Of a stretch of 64,000 nucleotides of DNA, positions 21,900 to 32,885 are shown in pieces. The DNA is from Palaemon carinicauda. Taxonomy: Eukaryota > Arthropoda > Malacostraca > Decapoda > Palaemonidae. A model generated the notes under the pieces. It was not told the DNA's origin. It worked only from the letters and a program-made list of their open reading frames with translations, and searched no databases. Location of the stretch: the NCBI RefSeq assembly GCF_036898095.1, contig NC_090766.1, positions 33,683,702-33,747,701 on the forward strand. Reading direction: 5' to 3'. Each line of letters starts with the position of its first letter. The first letter of the stretch is position 1. Position numbers and translations under genes: made by a program.

Positions 21900-23631
21900 A
21901 GCGGAGCTATCAAGGTCATCGAGAGATTGACCGATGTTCTGGTCTTGTTGAGGACCCTCCTCATCAGACAGAACGGGGGAAAGGCGTACACATCGAAGTT
22001 GTCCCACTGTTGTTGGAAGGCATCTTGCCAGAGAGCCTTGGGGTCCGGGACTGGGGAGCAGTACAGCGGAAGCTTGGTGTTCAACGCCGTAGGGAACCGG
22101 TCCACAGTCGCGGAACCCCACAAAGTCAGGACTTTGTTGGCTATCTGAGGATCCAAAGACCACTCGGTACAGTACTCACTATCTGCCTCGCTCTGCTCAG
22201 ACTGTCGGCGAGCACATTCCTCTTGCCTGGAATGAAGCGAGCCGCAAGTGATATCAAGCGGACTTCGGACCATCTCAGGATCTCTACTGCAAGATGGGAT
22301 AGCTGTTCCGAAAAGGTACCTCCCTGCTTGTTGATGTAAGCCACTACCGTGGTGTTGTCGCTCATCACCACTACGGAGTGGCCCGCCAGGACTTGGTGGA
22401 ACTTTTGAAAGGCCAGGAAAACAGCCTTCATCTCCAGCAGGTTTATGTGAAGGTACTTTTCTGATTCTAACCACAGGCCTAAGGCCCTGTGGTTCAGAAC
22501 GTGGGCCCCCCACCCCTTGTTTGATGCGTCCGAAAACAGCATCAAATCCGGGGAAGGGACGAGAAGATCCACTCCCTTTCGTAGGTTCTTGTCTGCCACC
22601 CACCACTCGAGGTCCGCTCGTTCCGTAGATCCCATGGGGATCAGGATGTCCGGGGAGTCGAGTCTTTGACTCCACCGAGACTTCAGTCGCCACTGAAGGG
22701 ATCTCATTCTGAGGCGACTGTTGGGGACGAGACGGGTCAGAGAGGAGAGGTGGCCGAGGAGACGAAGCCACGATTGGGCTGGGAGTTCTTCTCGATTGAG
22801 GAAAGGTTTCGCAACCTTCCTCAGCCTTGCTATCCTTTCGTCTAATGGGAAGGCTTTGTGGAGATTGGTGTCTATGATCATGCCTAGATATACCAGTTTC
22901 TGAGAGGGCTGCAGAGAGGACTTCTCGAGGTTTACCACGATCCCCAGATCCTGGCAAACTTCGAGGAGCTTGTCTCGGTGGCGAAGAAGGGATGCCTCCG
23001 AGTCTGCCAGGATCAGCCAGTCGTCCAGGTAACGAAGGAGACAGATGCCGATCCTGTGACCCCATGAAGAGATGATGGTGAAGACTCTGGTGAACACCTG
23101 AGGCGTTGTGGAGAGACCGAAACACAGCACCTTGAACTGGTAGATCTTGTTGTCTAGGCAAAATCTCAGGTACTTCCTTGAAGACGGATGGATTGGGATC
23201 TGGAAGTACGCGTCCTTCAGATCCAGTGTGCACATGAAGTCTCGTGGTCTCACTGCAAGTCTGACCGTGTCTGCCATCTCCATACTGAGCTGAGTCTGCT
23301 TGACAAACCCGTTCAGGGTCGAGAGGTCGATGACTGGTCTCCAGCCTCCAGACGCCTTTCTCACAAGAAAGAGTCGACTGTAGAAGCCTGGGGACCTGTC
23401 CACGACCTCCTGGAGAGCGTCCTTCTCCAACATGGTCTGGACTTCGGCCCGAAGGGCCTGCCCTTTTGCCAATCCCATGGCAAAAGAGCTCAACGACACT
23501 GGATTCGCTGTCAGGGGAGGGAGAGATGCTGTGAACGGGACACGATACCCTAGAGAGATCACGGAGACCATCCAGGCATCCGCCCCGAGTTGCTGCCACC
23601 TTGGTGCGCAACTCTGAAGGCATCCCCCCAC
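21581..23631 (-). pseudogene. DIRS RT-RNase H-methyltransferase-like, B3 (one frameshift)
   Basis: From 23631 to 22141 the RT and RNase H frame is open for about 496 residues: WRPVIDLSTLN, LDLKDAYFQIPIHPSS, YLDDWLILADS, then RNase H with LFSDASNKGWGAH, NLLEMKAVFLA, MSDNTTVVAYINKQGG and VLADSLSR. Near 22165-22172 five bases are duplicated (B1 reads GGTACTCAC, B3 GGTACAGTACTCAC), which shifts the frame. The methyltransferase-like tail (NKVLTLWGSATVD, YAFPPFCLMRRVLN) continues to 21581 in the new frame. The YAFPPF motif resembles methylase motif IV. The recombinase frame overlaps the tail by about 320 bp. Confidence 0.9.
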
Positions 23632-23659
23632 TGGTGGACATGCGGGGGGATTGCCAACC

Positions 23660-26600
23660 CTAGCGCTTCCGACCTCGGCCGGTGCCTCTAGTGTTTTTGC
23701 CTCCCCTGGAGGACTTCTTGCCCCTCCTGCTCTTGGCAGGAAAGGGCTTAGACACCTTGGGCTTCGCTGCTACGGTTGTCTTCTTTGTGTCCTTGGCAGG
23801 ACGGGGCTGCTGGACTGCCGGAGGCTTGTAGGGCCTCGATGTCAGGGCCCTGTGTATGAGGGAATCCTGGTTGGATTTCCACCACCTCTCGGCAGTGAGC
23901 TCCACGTCCTTAGGCTCGAACAAGCTCTTACCAAGAACAGAAGTGTGTCTGAGCCTGCTAGACTCGGCGCTGGGAACCTTATGGTGGAACCTCTCGGCCA
24001 CAGCGTCCCAGCGCTTGAGGATCGTGTTGGCCCACAAGCTCGAGACTTGGTGGGACAGAAACTCAATAGTCCGAGTGCCCGAGAGGAGAAAGGTTTCCAG
24101 CGCTTTCCTGGTGCTTTCCTTGGAGAGGTTCTCGGACCGCACCAGGATACCCAGAGACCCCAGCCAGATGTCGAGCCATGAAGTCGCCTGCATGGCGCAC
24201 TTGATGATCTTCTCCTGGCTCTGGATCTCAGTGGCTGAGGACACGTGCCGGTTGGAGAGTCTCTCAAGAGGGACTCCCCCTATGAGTTCTTCCACGGAGT
24301 GATGCAAGGGAAGACTCAGCGAAGACTCCTCGAGGATCTCAAAGCTTATTCCCAGCACTCGATCTGCTGGAGGAGGCAAGCTCCGCGAGCTGGCCCTCGA
24401 TCTTGTCTCTGGCACTCTTCATCCCTTGGGACCAGGGCAATGCTGCGCTGGCCCTAGAGGGTTTCTGAGTGCCGTAGACGCGATCCAGGACCGTGTCCTT
24501 ACCTTCACGAGGTGGGACTTCAGGGTCTGGGATCCCATTAAGGTTCCTCATGAGGGTCAGGACTTGCCAAAACGCATGTTCTGACTCCTGGTGCTCGCCT
24601 CCTGTCGGACTTGCAGCGAAGTCTCCGGTCCCCAGAGGCTCTTCCTGGGGGGAAACGTGGACATCTTCGACGGCTCTGGGCTGTTCCTGTCTGATCCTAG
24701 CTGACGATTTGGGAATCGTCTTAGAGTCCTTAGGTTCCCTCCTGGGCGGGATACAGGACTCTAGAAGCGAAGGAGGCAGGTCCTTCTCCACCTCGGGACG
24801 AGGAAACCTCTCAGGAAGAGGAGGAACCTCCTCCATTGGTGCGATGGGGGAGTATTCCTGCTCAACCGACTCTCCTGAGGAGAGGTAATCCTCCTCCGCA
24901 GGGGAGGGCGAGAAGGTCTGAGGGGGTGTAGGAGCCTTGCGTAAGGATCTGCGCGGGGACAGCTTAGGCCTCGGAGGAGGATCCACGGGAGAGACTCCTC
25001 TCTTCCTCTTCAGGGGGGAGGAAGCTGCCGCTGGCTCGCGACCCGAATCAGAGAGGGCTGGCTTAATCGCCCGCACGAGAGCTCTGAGTAGGGTGTCGAA
25101 CCAGGGCTGTTGACTGACAGCAGCGCTGTCTGACACTCCCTCTGGAGGGAAGGGGATCGAGGGATCCCTAAGAGGAGTCGACAAATGAAGGTTCGCCTGC
25201 AGGGCTGTAAGAGAAGAATCCCTAGACCTGTCCGGGGAGCGCTCCCCCTCTGGCGAGCACGCTGGTCTGCGCTTGCGGGGAGGGGAACGCGACAAGGAAG
25301 AATCTGCCTGTCGGCGATCGCACTGGGGCTCGTGTATCGGGCCCAGAGCAGGGTCGCGCATGAAAGGAGGGCGCGAAGCTGGAAAATCGCGCACGCGGCG
25401 CGCCCGCGTGGGCGGGGGCAGGCGCGAGGGCACGCAGGTGGATGGTCAGGAGCGGTGGCGCGCTGGCGACAGAGCGGGAGCGATGGAGAGGTGGCACGCT
25501 GGCGACAGAGCGGGAGCGTGGGCGCGGGGGCGCACGGCAGTTTTAGCGGGAACATGGTCGCGAGAGTGCGTAGGTGACTGTGTAGGCGTGCGGCGATCAG
25601 GGGCTGGAACAGGAGGAGGCCAAACGCGCGGACGCGCAGCGACCTGGTGCGGCCCCGAAGGGCGTGAGATAACGGGAGCGCCCGAGCGCGTGTCCGGGAG
25701 AACCGGCCGAGGGCGCGATACCACTGGAGCAGGGTCGCAAGCGACCTGGGGGCGAGAGGATTGGCGATGGTCTGGAAGGACCGGCCTACTCGCCTGTGGA
25801 AGCGCTAGTTGCGCTGGCAATCGTGGGCGCGCATAGCGCACATCAGGAACAGGTCGCACCGGGGTTCGCTGCTTTGGAGGTCGCGTGGTGCGAGCAGCGT
25901 GAGGGCGCTCTGGATTTAGTTGAGCAACCATCGCTGTCTTAAATACAGGCACGGGGCGTGTAGCAGGAACAGGGTGCGATTTTGGCGCGTCGGGCGCGAT
26001 CGTGTCTGAAGTAGATTAGCGCGGTTCCAAAGGCGGCCGTGAGAGCCCGTGGGCTGGCTTGGACACCTCTGGGGCAACGAGCTGAGTCGTCGCGACGCGT
26101 GGTCGCGTTGGTGCTGGTACAGGAACTGCGCGCGGGCGCGCATCGCGAACCTCTCTCGTATCGCGAGCCTCCCTCGTATCGCGAACCTCACTAGGTGGGC
26201 GCGATGGGTCCAAAGCGACACATGGGCACGTTGGAGTGCGCGTGAGCGCTGGAGCTGGAATCGCGTCTATCCCCCACGGGGCGCGACGAGTCCGCAGGAA
26301 CCTGAGGGCGCCTGTGCGCCAACTCAGGAAACTCCTGGATCGCGCGCGATGAAACAGGAACAGGGGGGCGGCGAGGTGCTAGAAGGCGCGTGGGCGCAGG
26401 AGGCCGCTGGGGTACCGGTGGACGCGTAGGCGCCATATCAGGAACTGGCCGCGAGTGCGCAGGTGAGCGTGGCGGCACTATATCAGAAGCAGGGCGCGTT
26501 TGCGCAGTTGGGCGCTTGCGCGCTACTTCAGAAACTGCTGGAGGGCGACGGGGCGGCGATGGGCGTGGGCGCGCAGGGGAATCCTGGCGTACAACAGGAA

Positions 26601-27836
26601 CAGCGGCGGGAACGCCTAAGGGTGAGCGCCGAAGCGCTTTGTCAGGAACATCAGGAACAACAGCAGGAGGGTGCGCAGGCGGAGCCTTACGCTTAGGGGC
26701 GAGAGGCGCAGTTTCGCGCTCAGGTCCCTGAGACCCCGAAGGGCCTGGAGATTGCGCAGTGGCAGTCTCAGGTGGCGCGTAAAGCGCGTCAGCAGCTTTG
26801 GATGTCGAAGGTCTGGGCGACAGTTCACCTTGTCCCGAAGGACGACCATCCTTCGAAGGGGATCGCGAACGATCCCCGGAGAGGACAAGGTTGGTAGCAA
26901 GCAGGTCAGGAGAGCGGTGAGTCGTCTCCTCCGCAAGAGGACTGTGGTGACGATGAGCCGAAGAGGCGCCTCCTAACCCCTTTAAAGGGGGAAGGAAGGC
27001 CTCTACGGCGAAGGGGAGGTTGAGCCTTCCGCCTTATACGCCCACGAGGGGCTGTGGGATCAGCAGGCTGACCATCAATGGGCCTCCGAAGAGGCGTCTC
27101 TACCAGAGAACTCCCCCGAGAGGGAGTCTCAACGGAAGGAGAGACCGTGGGACTAAGCTCCTTCCTCGAAGTATGTTCGGAGGGGGAGACAGAGCCTTCC
27201 GCTACCGCAGCCACAGGAACGGGTGTTTGGCCAGACCCACGGGATGTTTCCGACACAACAACGTCAACCACAGACAGAGCATCTATCTCCGCTGAAGTTG
27301 ACGATTGTTCGGCGGCTGCACCCCGTTTGATCATGTCAAACAGGGCTTCCTTGGAGGGCGAACCCTGCAGCCCCAAAGGAAGCCCGAAGCTGAAAAAGAT
27401 CATTGTTAGAAACAACCACCTCCTCCGAGGGGGAAGGGGCAGCCGCCTCGCTATGGGAGGGAACGACCTCTCCCTCACCACGGGATCGGTTAATGACATC
27501 AACAACATTGCGGTCTACGCTACCACTCGCCGGCCTCTCGGAAGAGGCCGCCCGAGCGGGAGCTTCGGAGGAGGAATGGGCCGCGGAAGAAGAAGACTTG
27601 GGATTTTCTCTCTTCCGAGAAGCCTTGGAAGGAGAAAGATCCCTTTTGGCCTTCTTCTTACGTCGCCGGGCAAACCTCTCCCACTGGGAGGTAGACCACT
27701 CCCTACACTCAATGCACAAATTAGACCTATCACACCGTTGGCCCCTACACTGAGGGCATAAGGAGTGAGGATCCGTTTCCACGGCCAACATAAAGGTCCC
27801 ACGAGGGCGGCCGGGAAGTCCAGGGCACGTACGCAT
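23660..27836 (-). pseudogene. DIRS gag, B3 (two frame breaks, GC-rich insert)
   Basis: The start is MRTCPG at 27836. The N-terminal cysteine cluster follows (CPQCRGQRC, then CX5C and CX2C), a basic RRRKKKAKR segment, a conserved LGLQGSPSKEALFDMI block, and the PLRRRGLPSPFKGVRRRLF block near 26960. The variable GC-rich insert comes next, then PWFDTLLRALVRAIKPALS, SPLKRKRG, FWQVLTLMRNLN, LETFLLSGTRTIEFLSHQ, and a basic tail ending RGTGRGRKR at 23660. The frame shifts near 27400 and again near 24352, where about 34 bases present in B1 are missing. The gag stop lies 29 bases upstream of the RT start. Confidence 0.8.
25230..26900. repeat. GC-rich low-complexity insert in B3 gag
   Basis: This is a long G/C-rich tract with frequent GCGCG, GGGCGC and CAGGAAC words and short direct repeats, for example GCTGGCGACAGAGCGGGAGC twice (25462 and 25499) and three CTCGTATCGCGA-like copies at 26150-26185. 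It occupies the same site as the arrays of B2 but shows no dominant period. B1 lacks it. Confidence 0.75.
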
Positions 27837-27947
27837 AAGGAGTAATAGAGGCCAACTTCAGACACACACTGAAAAGAAAAAGCAAACAAAATTATGGCAG
27901 TCAACAGAGAGGAGAGCGCTGACAGCTCTGTCGTCTCTCCAAGCCAA

Positions 27948-28119
27948 AAGTAAAGTGAGCTAATCACCGGTGTGTGTGAGGGGGGAGGGGTAGCTAGCTA
28001 CTCCTCCCTACCCGCCCCCCCGCTAACTAGCGGTGGGGTAGGAAACCCTCGTTAAAACTTTATGGCTCGTCATTTCAGCTAAGCCGAAGTAATTACCCCA
28101 TGTAAATAGCGTGGTTTGT
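27948..28119 (-). repeat. Right terminal repeat of B3
   Basis: This is the inverse complement of 19922-20094, adjacent to the tip CAGTTACGGAACAAA. Confidence 0.87.
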
Positions 28120-28137
28120 ATTCAGTTACGGAACAAA

Positions 28138-29194
<1,057 letters not shown>

Positions 29195-29234
29195 AAAATG
29201 TTATTTTCATTAGTAAAATAAATTTTTGAATATA

Positions 29235-29393
29235 CTTACCCGATAATCATGTAGCTGTCAAGTCCGTTGCCCGACAGAATTCTACGGGAGGGATACGCCA
29301 GCTATCACTATACTAGAAGGGGGTGTACTCACCAGCGCCACCTGTGGCCAGGTACTGCAGTACTTCTTGTTGACACCACCTCACTTTTTCCTC
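29235..29393. repeat. Left terminal repeat of A2
   Basis: This is the inverse complement of 35802-35960. I counted only two substitutions in the first 60 bases (CAAGTCC/CAACTCC and AGAATT/AGAGTT) and none obvious in the rest, up to CACTTTTTCCTC, where similarity stops. Confidence 0.93.
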
Positions 29394-29437
29394 GGTCCAC
29401 TGGTTCTCTATGGGGAGGAAGGGTGGGTCAATTAAAT

Positions 29438-29528
29438 CATGATTATCGGGTAAGTATATTCAAAAATTTATTTTACTAATGAAAATAACATTTTTCAATA
29501 TTAAACTTACCCGATAATCATGTAGCTG
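29438..29528. repeat. Internal complementary region of A2
   Basis: The left half (29438-29490) is the exact complement of the outer left tip 29199-29251 (CATGATTATCGGGTAAGTAT ... GAAAATAACA). The right half (29491-29528) is the complement of the right tip 35937-35974 (TTTTTCAATATTAAACTTAC ... GTAGCTG). The element tips are therefore pre-joined in complement here. Confidence 0.92.
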
Positions 29529-29927
29529 ATTCACACCCAGGGGGGTGGGTGAAAACCAGTGTACATGACTAAAGGATAGCTAAGTATCCCGTATTTCATA
29601 TAATCAGTTATTTCAGAATAACAATGAAATAATAAGTACCTGGTAAGGAAGTCGACTTGAACCGTTACTCTGCCTTTATTAAGTTCGTCTTCCTTACTGA
29701 GCGCAGCGTTCCTCTTAGGAGGCTGAATCAACTCTAAGGTGCTAAAGTATACAGGGCTGCAACCCATACTAACGGACCTCTACACAACCTCTAACCCAGG
29801 CGCTTCTCAAGAATGAATTGACCACCCGCCAAATCAAAAAGGATGCGGAAGGCTTCTTAGCCTACCGTAACAACCCAAAAAAACAACAATAAAAGCATTC
29901 AAGAGAAAGGTTAAAAAGGTTATGGGA

Positions 29928-31100
29928 TTAAGGGAATGTAGTGGCTGAGCCCTCACCTACTACTGCACTCGCTGCTACGAATGGTCCCAGGGTGTAGCAG
30001 TTCTCGTAAAGAGACTGGACATCTTTAAGATAAAATGATGCAAACACTGACTTGCTCCTCCAATAAGTTGCATCCATAATGCTCTGCAGAGAACGGTTCT
30101 TATTAAAGGCCATCGAAGTAGCTACGGCTCTCACTTCGTGGGTCCTTACCTTCAGCAAAGCAAGGTCTTCATCCTTCATGTGAGAATGGGCTTCTCTAAT
30201 CAGAAGCCTTATATAATACGAAACTCCGTTTTTGGACATGGGCATCGAAGGTTTCTTGATTGCACACCATAAGGCTTCTGACTGTCCTCGTATAGGTTTT
30301 GACCTATTAAGATAATATTTCAGAGCTCTGACAGGGCAAAGAACTCTTTCTAGCTCGTTACCTACCATGTTGGAAAGGCTAGGAATTTCAAACGATCTAG
30401 GCCAAGGACGTGAAGGAAGTTCATTCTTAGCTAAAAATCCGAGCTGTAAAGAACATGTTGCAGATTCGGATGTGAACCCAATGTTCTTGCTGAAGGCATG
30501 AACCTCACTGACTCTTTTAGCTGTTGCAAGGCAGACGAGGAAAAGAGTCTTGAGGGTAAGGTCCTTGAAGGAAGCTGACTGGAGAGGTTCGAACCTAGGA
30601 GACATAAGGAACCTTAAGACTACGTCTAGATTCCAGCCTGGAGTGGGTAAACGACGTTCTTTAGAATTCTCAAAAGACTTAAGGATGTCTTGAAGGTCCT
30701 TGTTGGAAGAAAGGTCCAAACCTCTGTGGCGGAGAACTGAAGCCAACATACTTCTGTACCCTTTAATCGTAGGAGCCGGAAGGGATCTCTCATTCCTAAG
30801 ATGTAATAGGAAGTCAGCTATTTGGGTTACAGAGGTATTGGTAGAGGAAACTGCATTGGCTCTACACCAGCTTCGGAAGACTTCCCACTTGGATTGGTAG
30901 ACTCTACGAGTGGATACCCTCCTTGCTCTGGCAATCGCACTGGCTGCCTCCTTCGAAAAGCCTCTAGCTCTAGCGAATCTTTCGACAGTCTGAAGGCAGT
31001 CAGACGAAGAGCGTGGAGGTTTGGGTGCACCTTGTCTACGTGAGGTTGACGTAGAAGGTCCACTCTTAGAGGGAGAGTCCTGGGGACGTCGACCAGCCAT
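29928..31100 (-). CDS. DIRS tyrosine recombinase, A2
   Basis: An open frame of about 390 residues from the ATG at 31100 (MAGRRPQ), chosen as the closest ATG before the conserved core-binding domain (TRRVYQSKWEVFRSWC, IKGYRSMLASVL). Catalytic residues are Arg in ATAKRVSEVHA, the His-x-x-Arg pair in THEVRAVATS and the nucleophile Tyr in FASFYLKDV, 30-40 residues from the C-terminus. It would integrate a circular double-stranded DNA copy without a DDE integrase. It overlaps the end of the pol frame by about 270 bp in another frame, which suggests a translational frameshift or an internal start. No stop or missing motif is visible, so the enzyme may be functional. Confidence 0.92.
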   Translation of the reverse strand: MAGRRPQDSPSKSGPSTSTSRRQGAPKPPRSSSDCLQTVERFARARGFSKEAASAIARARRVSTRRVYQSKWEVFRSWCRANAVSSTNTSVTQIADFLLHLRNERSLPAPTIKGYRSMLASVLRHRGLDLSSNKDLQDILKSFENSKERRLPTPGWNLDVVLRFLMSPRFEPLQSASFKDLTLKTLFLVCLATAKRVSEVHAFSKNIGFTSESATCSLQLGFLAKNELPSRPWPRSFEIPSLSNMVGNELERVLCPVRALKYYLNRSKPIRGQSEALWCAIKKPSMPMSKNGVSYYIRLLIREAHSHMKDEDLALLKVRTHEVRAVATSMAFNKNRSLQSIMDATYWRSKSVFASFYLKDVQSLYENCYTLGPFVAASAVVGEGSATTFP

Positions 31101-32885
31101 TGTAGTACCTCTGTGAACCATTCTCTTGCAGGCCAAAGGGGAGCAACCAGCGTCAGCCGTGTCCCTTCGTGCGAGACGAACTTCTGAATGACTCTGTTGA
31201 TTATCTTGAACGGTGGAAATGCGTAAAGGTCGAGATGGGACCAATTCAGCAGAAAAGCATCCACATGAACTGCTGCTGGGTCTGGAACTGGGGAACAGTA
31301 CAAAGGAAGCCTCTTGGTCATGGAGGTGGCAAACAGGTCTATCGTAGGCTGACCCCACAAGGTCCAAAGTCTGTTGCACACGCTCTTGTGAAGGGTCCAT
31401 TCCGTGGGGATGACTTGATCTTTTCTGCTTAGGCGATCTGCTGAGACGTTCATGTTGCCCTGAATGAACCTCGTTACTAGAGTGAGGTTTAGACTTCTTG
31501 ACCAAATGAGGAGGTCCCTTGCTATCTCGTACAGGTTCCTCGAATGGGTCCCTCCCTGCTTGGAGATGTAAGCCAAGGCTGTGGTGTTGTCGGAGTTCAC
31601 CTCCACCACCTTGCCTAGCAGGAGGGACTTGAAGTTCATTAGGGCCATATGAACTGCCAGTAGCTCCTTGCAGTTGATGTGGAGCGTTTCCTGTTCCCTG
31701 TTCCACGTTCCCGAGCATTCCTGTCCGTTCAAGGTCGCGCCCCAGCCCGAGTCTGACGCATCCGAGAAGAGATGAAGATTGGGGGTCTGAATCGCTAACG
31801 ATAGGCCCTCCTTGAGAAGGAGGTTGGTCTTCCACCACAAGAGAGTGGTCTTCATCTCTTTGGTGACAGGGATAGAGACTGCTTCGAGCGCCAAATCCTT
31901 GTCCCAATGAGCTGCTAGATGGAATTGGAGAGGGCGGAGGTGGAGTCTCCCTAACTCGACGAACAGGGCTAATGATGACAGGGTCCCTGTGAGACTCATC
32001 CACTGTCTCACCGAGCAACTGTTCCTCTTCAGCATGCTCAGGATGCAATCTAGGGCTTGGCTTATCCTTGGGGCCGATGGAAAAGCCCGAAAATCCTGAC
32101 TCCGAATCTCCATTCCCAGGTAAACTATGGATTGGGAGGGAATGAGCTGGGACTTTTCCAAGTTGACTAACAGACCCAGTTCCTTGATCAAGTCTAAAGT
32201 CCAGTTGAGACTCTCCAGACAGCGACGACTCGTGGAGGCTCTCAACAGCCAGTCGTCTAAATAAAGGGAGGCTCTGATGTCCGATAAGTGGAGGAATTTT
32301 GCAATATTCCTCATCAGATGCGTAAACACCATAGGAGCTGTGCTTAGGCCAAAACACAGGGCTTGGAATTGGTACACAACCTTTCCAAAAACGAATCTCA
32401 GGAAAGGTTGGGAGTCTGGATGAATAGGAACGTGAAAGTAAGCGTCTTTCAGATCCAACGAGACCATCCAGTCATCCTGCCTGACCGCTGCTAGGACCGA
32501 CTTCGTCGTCTCCATAGTGAACGTCTGCTTGGTGACATAAGCATTGAGCGCGCTGACGTCCAGCACCGGTCTCCACCCTCCTGTCTTTTTGGCCACCAGA
32601 AAGAGACGGTTGTAGAAGCCCGGGGATTGATGGTCCCGGACTATAACTACTGCCTTCTTCTGTAACAGGAGCGACACCTCCTGGTGCAACGCTAGCCTCT
32701 TGTCCTTTTCCTTGTAGTTGGGAGAGAGGTTGATGGGAGAAGTGGTCAGAGGGGGTTTGCGGCAGAATGGTATCCTGTAACCCTCCCTTAGCCACCTGAC
32801 AGACTGGGCGTCTGCACCTCTCCTTTCCCAAGCTTGCCAGAAGGTCTTGAGTCTGGCTCCTACTGCTGTCTGGAGAGGAGGAGAG
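30827..32885 (-). CDS. DIRS RT-RNase H-methyltransferase-like polyprotein, A2
   Basis: The frame is open from 33088 to the stop at 30827; recognisable protein starts near 32880, just after the gag stop, so I place the gene there. Counted from 33088, RT motifs are LDLKDAYFHVPIHPDS (about residue 209) and catalytic YLDDW (about 275). RNase H has LFSDASDSGWGA (about 440), an INCKELLAVH glutamate and NSDNTTALAYISKQGG (about 500), then NVSADRLSR. The tail carries TIDLFATSMT and YAFPPF (about 621), the region described in DIRS elements as an adenine-methyltransferase-like domain; YAFPPF resembles the (D/N)PP(Y/F) motif. All key residues are present. The start mechanism is unresolved, as gag is in a different frame. 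Confidence 0.92.

Larger units (their letters stand above)
19885..28137 (-). mobile_element. DIRS-type retrotransposon, family B copy B3
   Basis: This is an 8.25-kb copy with both ends: left tip TGACAAATTCGTAG at 19885 and right tip CAGTTACGGAACAAA at 28137. The order on the minus strand is gag, RT-RNase H-methyltransferase-like, tyrosine recombinase, internal complementary region, terminal repeat. Its lesions are few: two TGA codons in the recombinase, a 5-base duplication in pol, a short frameshifting deletion and a frame slip in gag. It carries a GC-rich gag insert like B2, but without the 23-bp array. Confidence 0.92.

Noticed and set aside
21581..23641. A 686-codon minus frame in B3 as a single protein.
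   Set aside because: Only the part below about 22170 is real (methyltransferase-like tail); the upstream part is a shadow frame of RT-RNase H in another register.
31101..32357. N-terminal half of the 809-codon minus frame ending at 29928.
   Set aside because: It is a shadow of the A2 pol frame; the recombinase proper begins near 31100.
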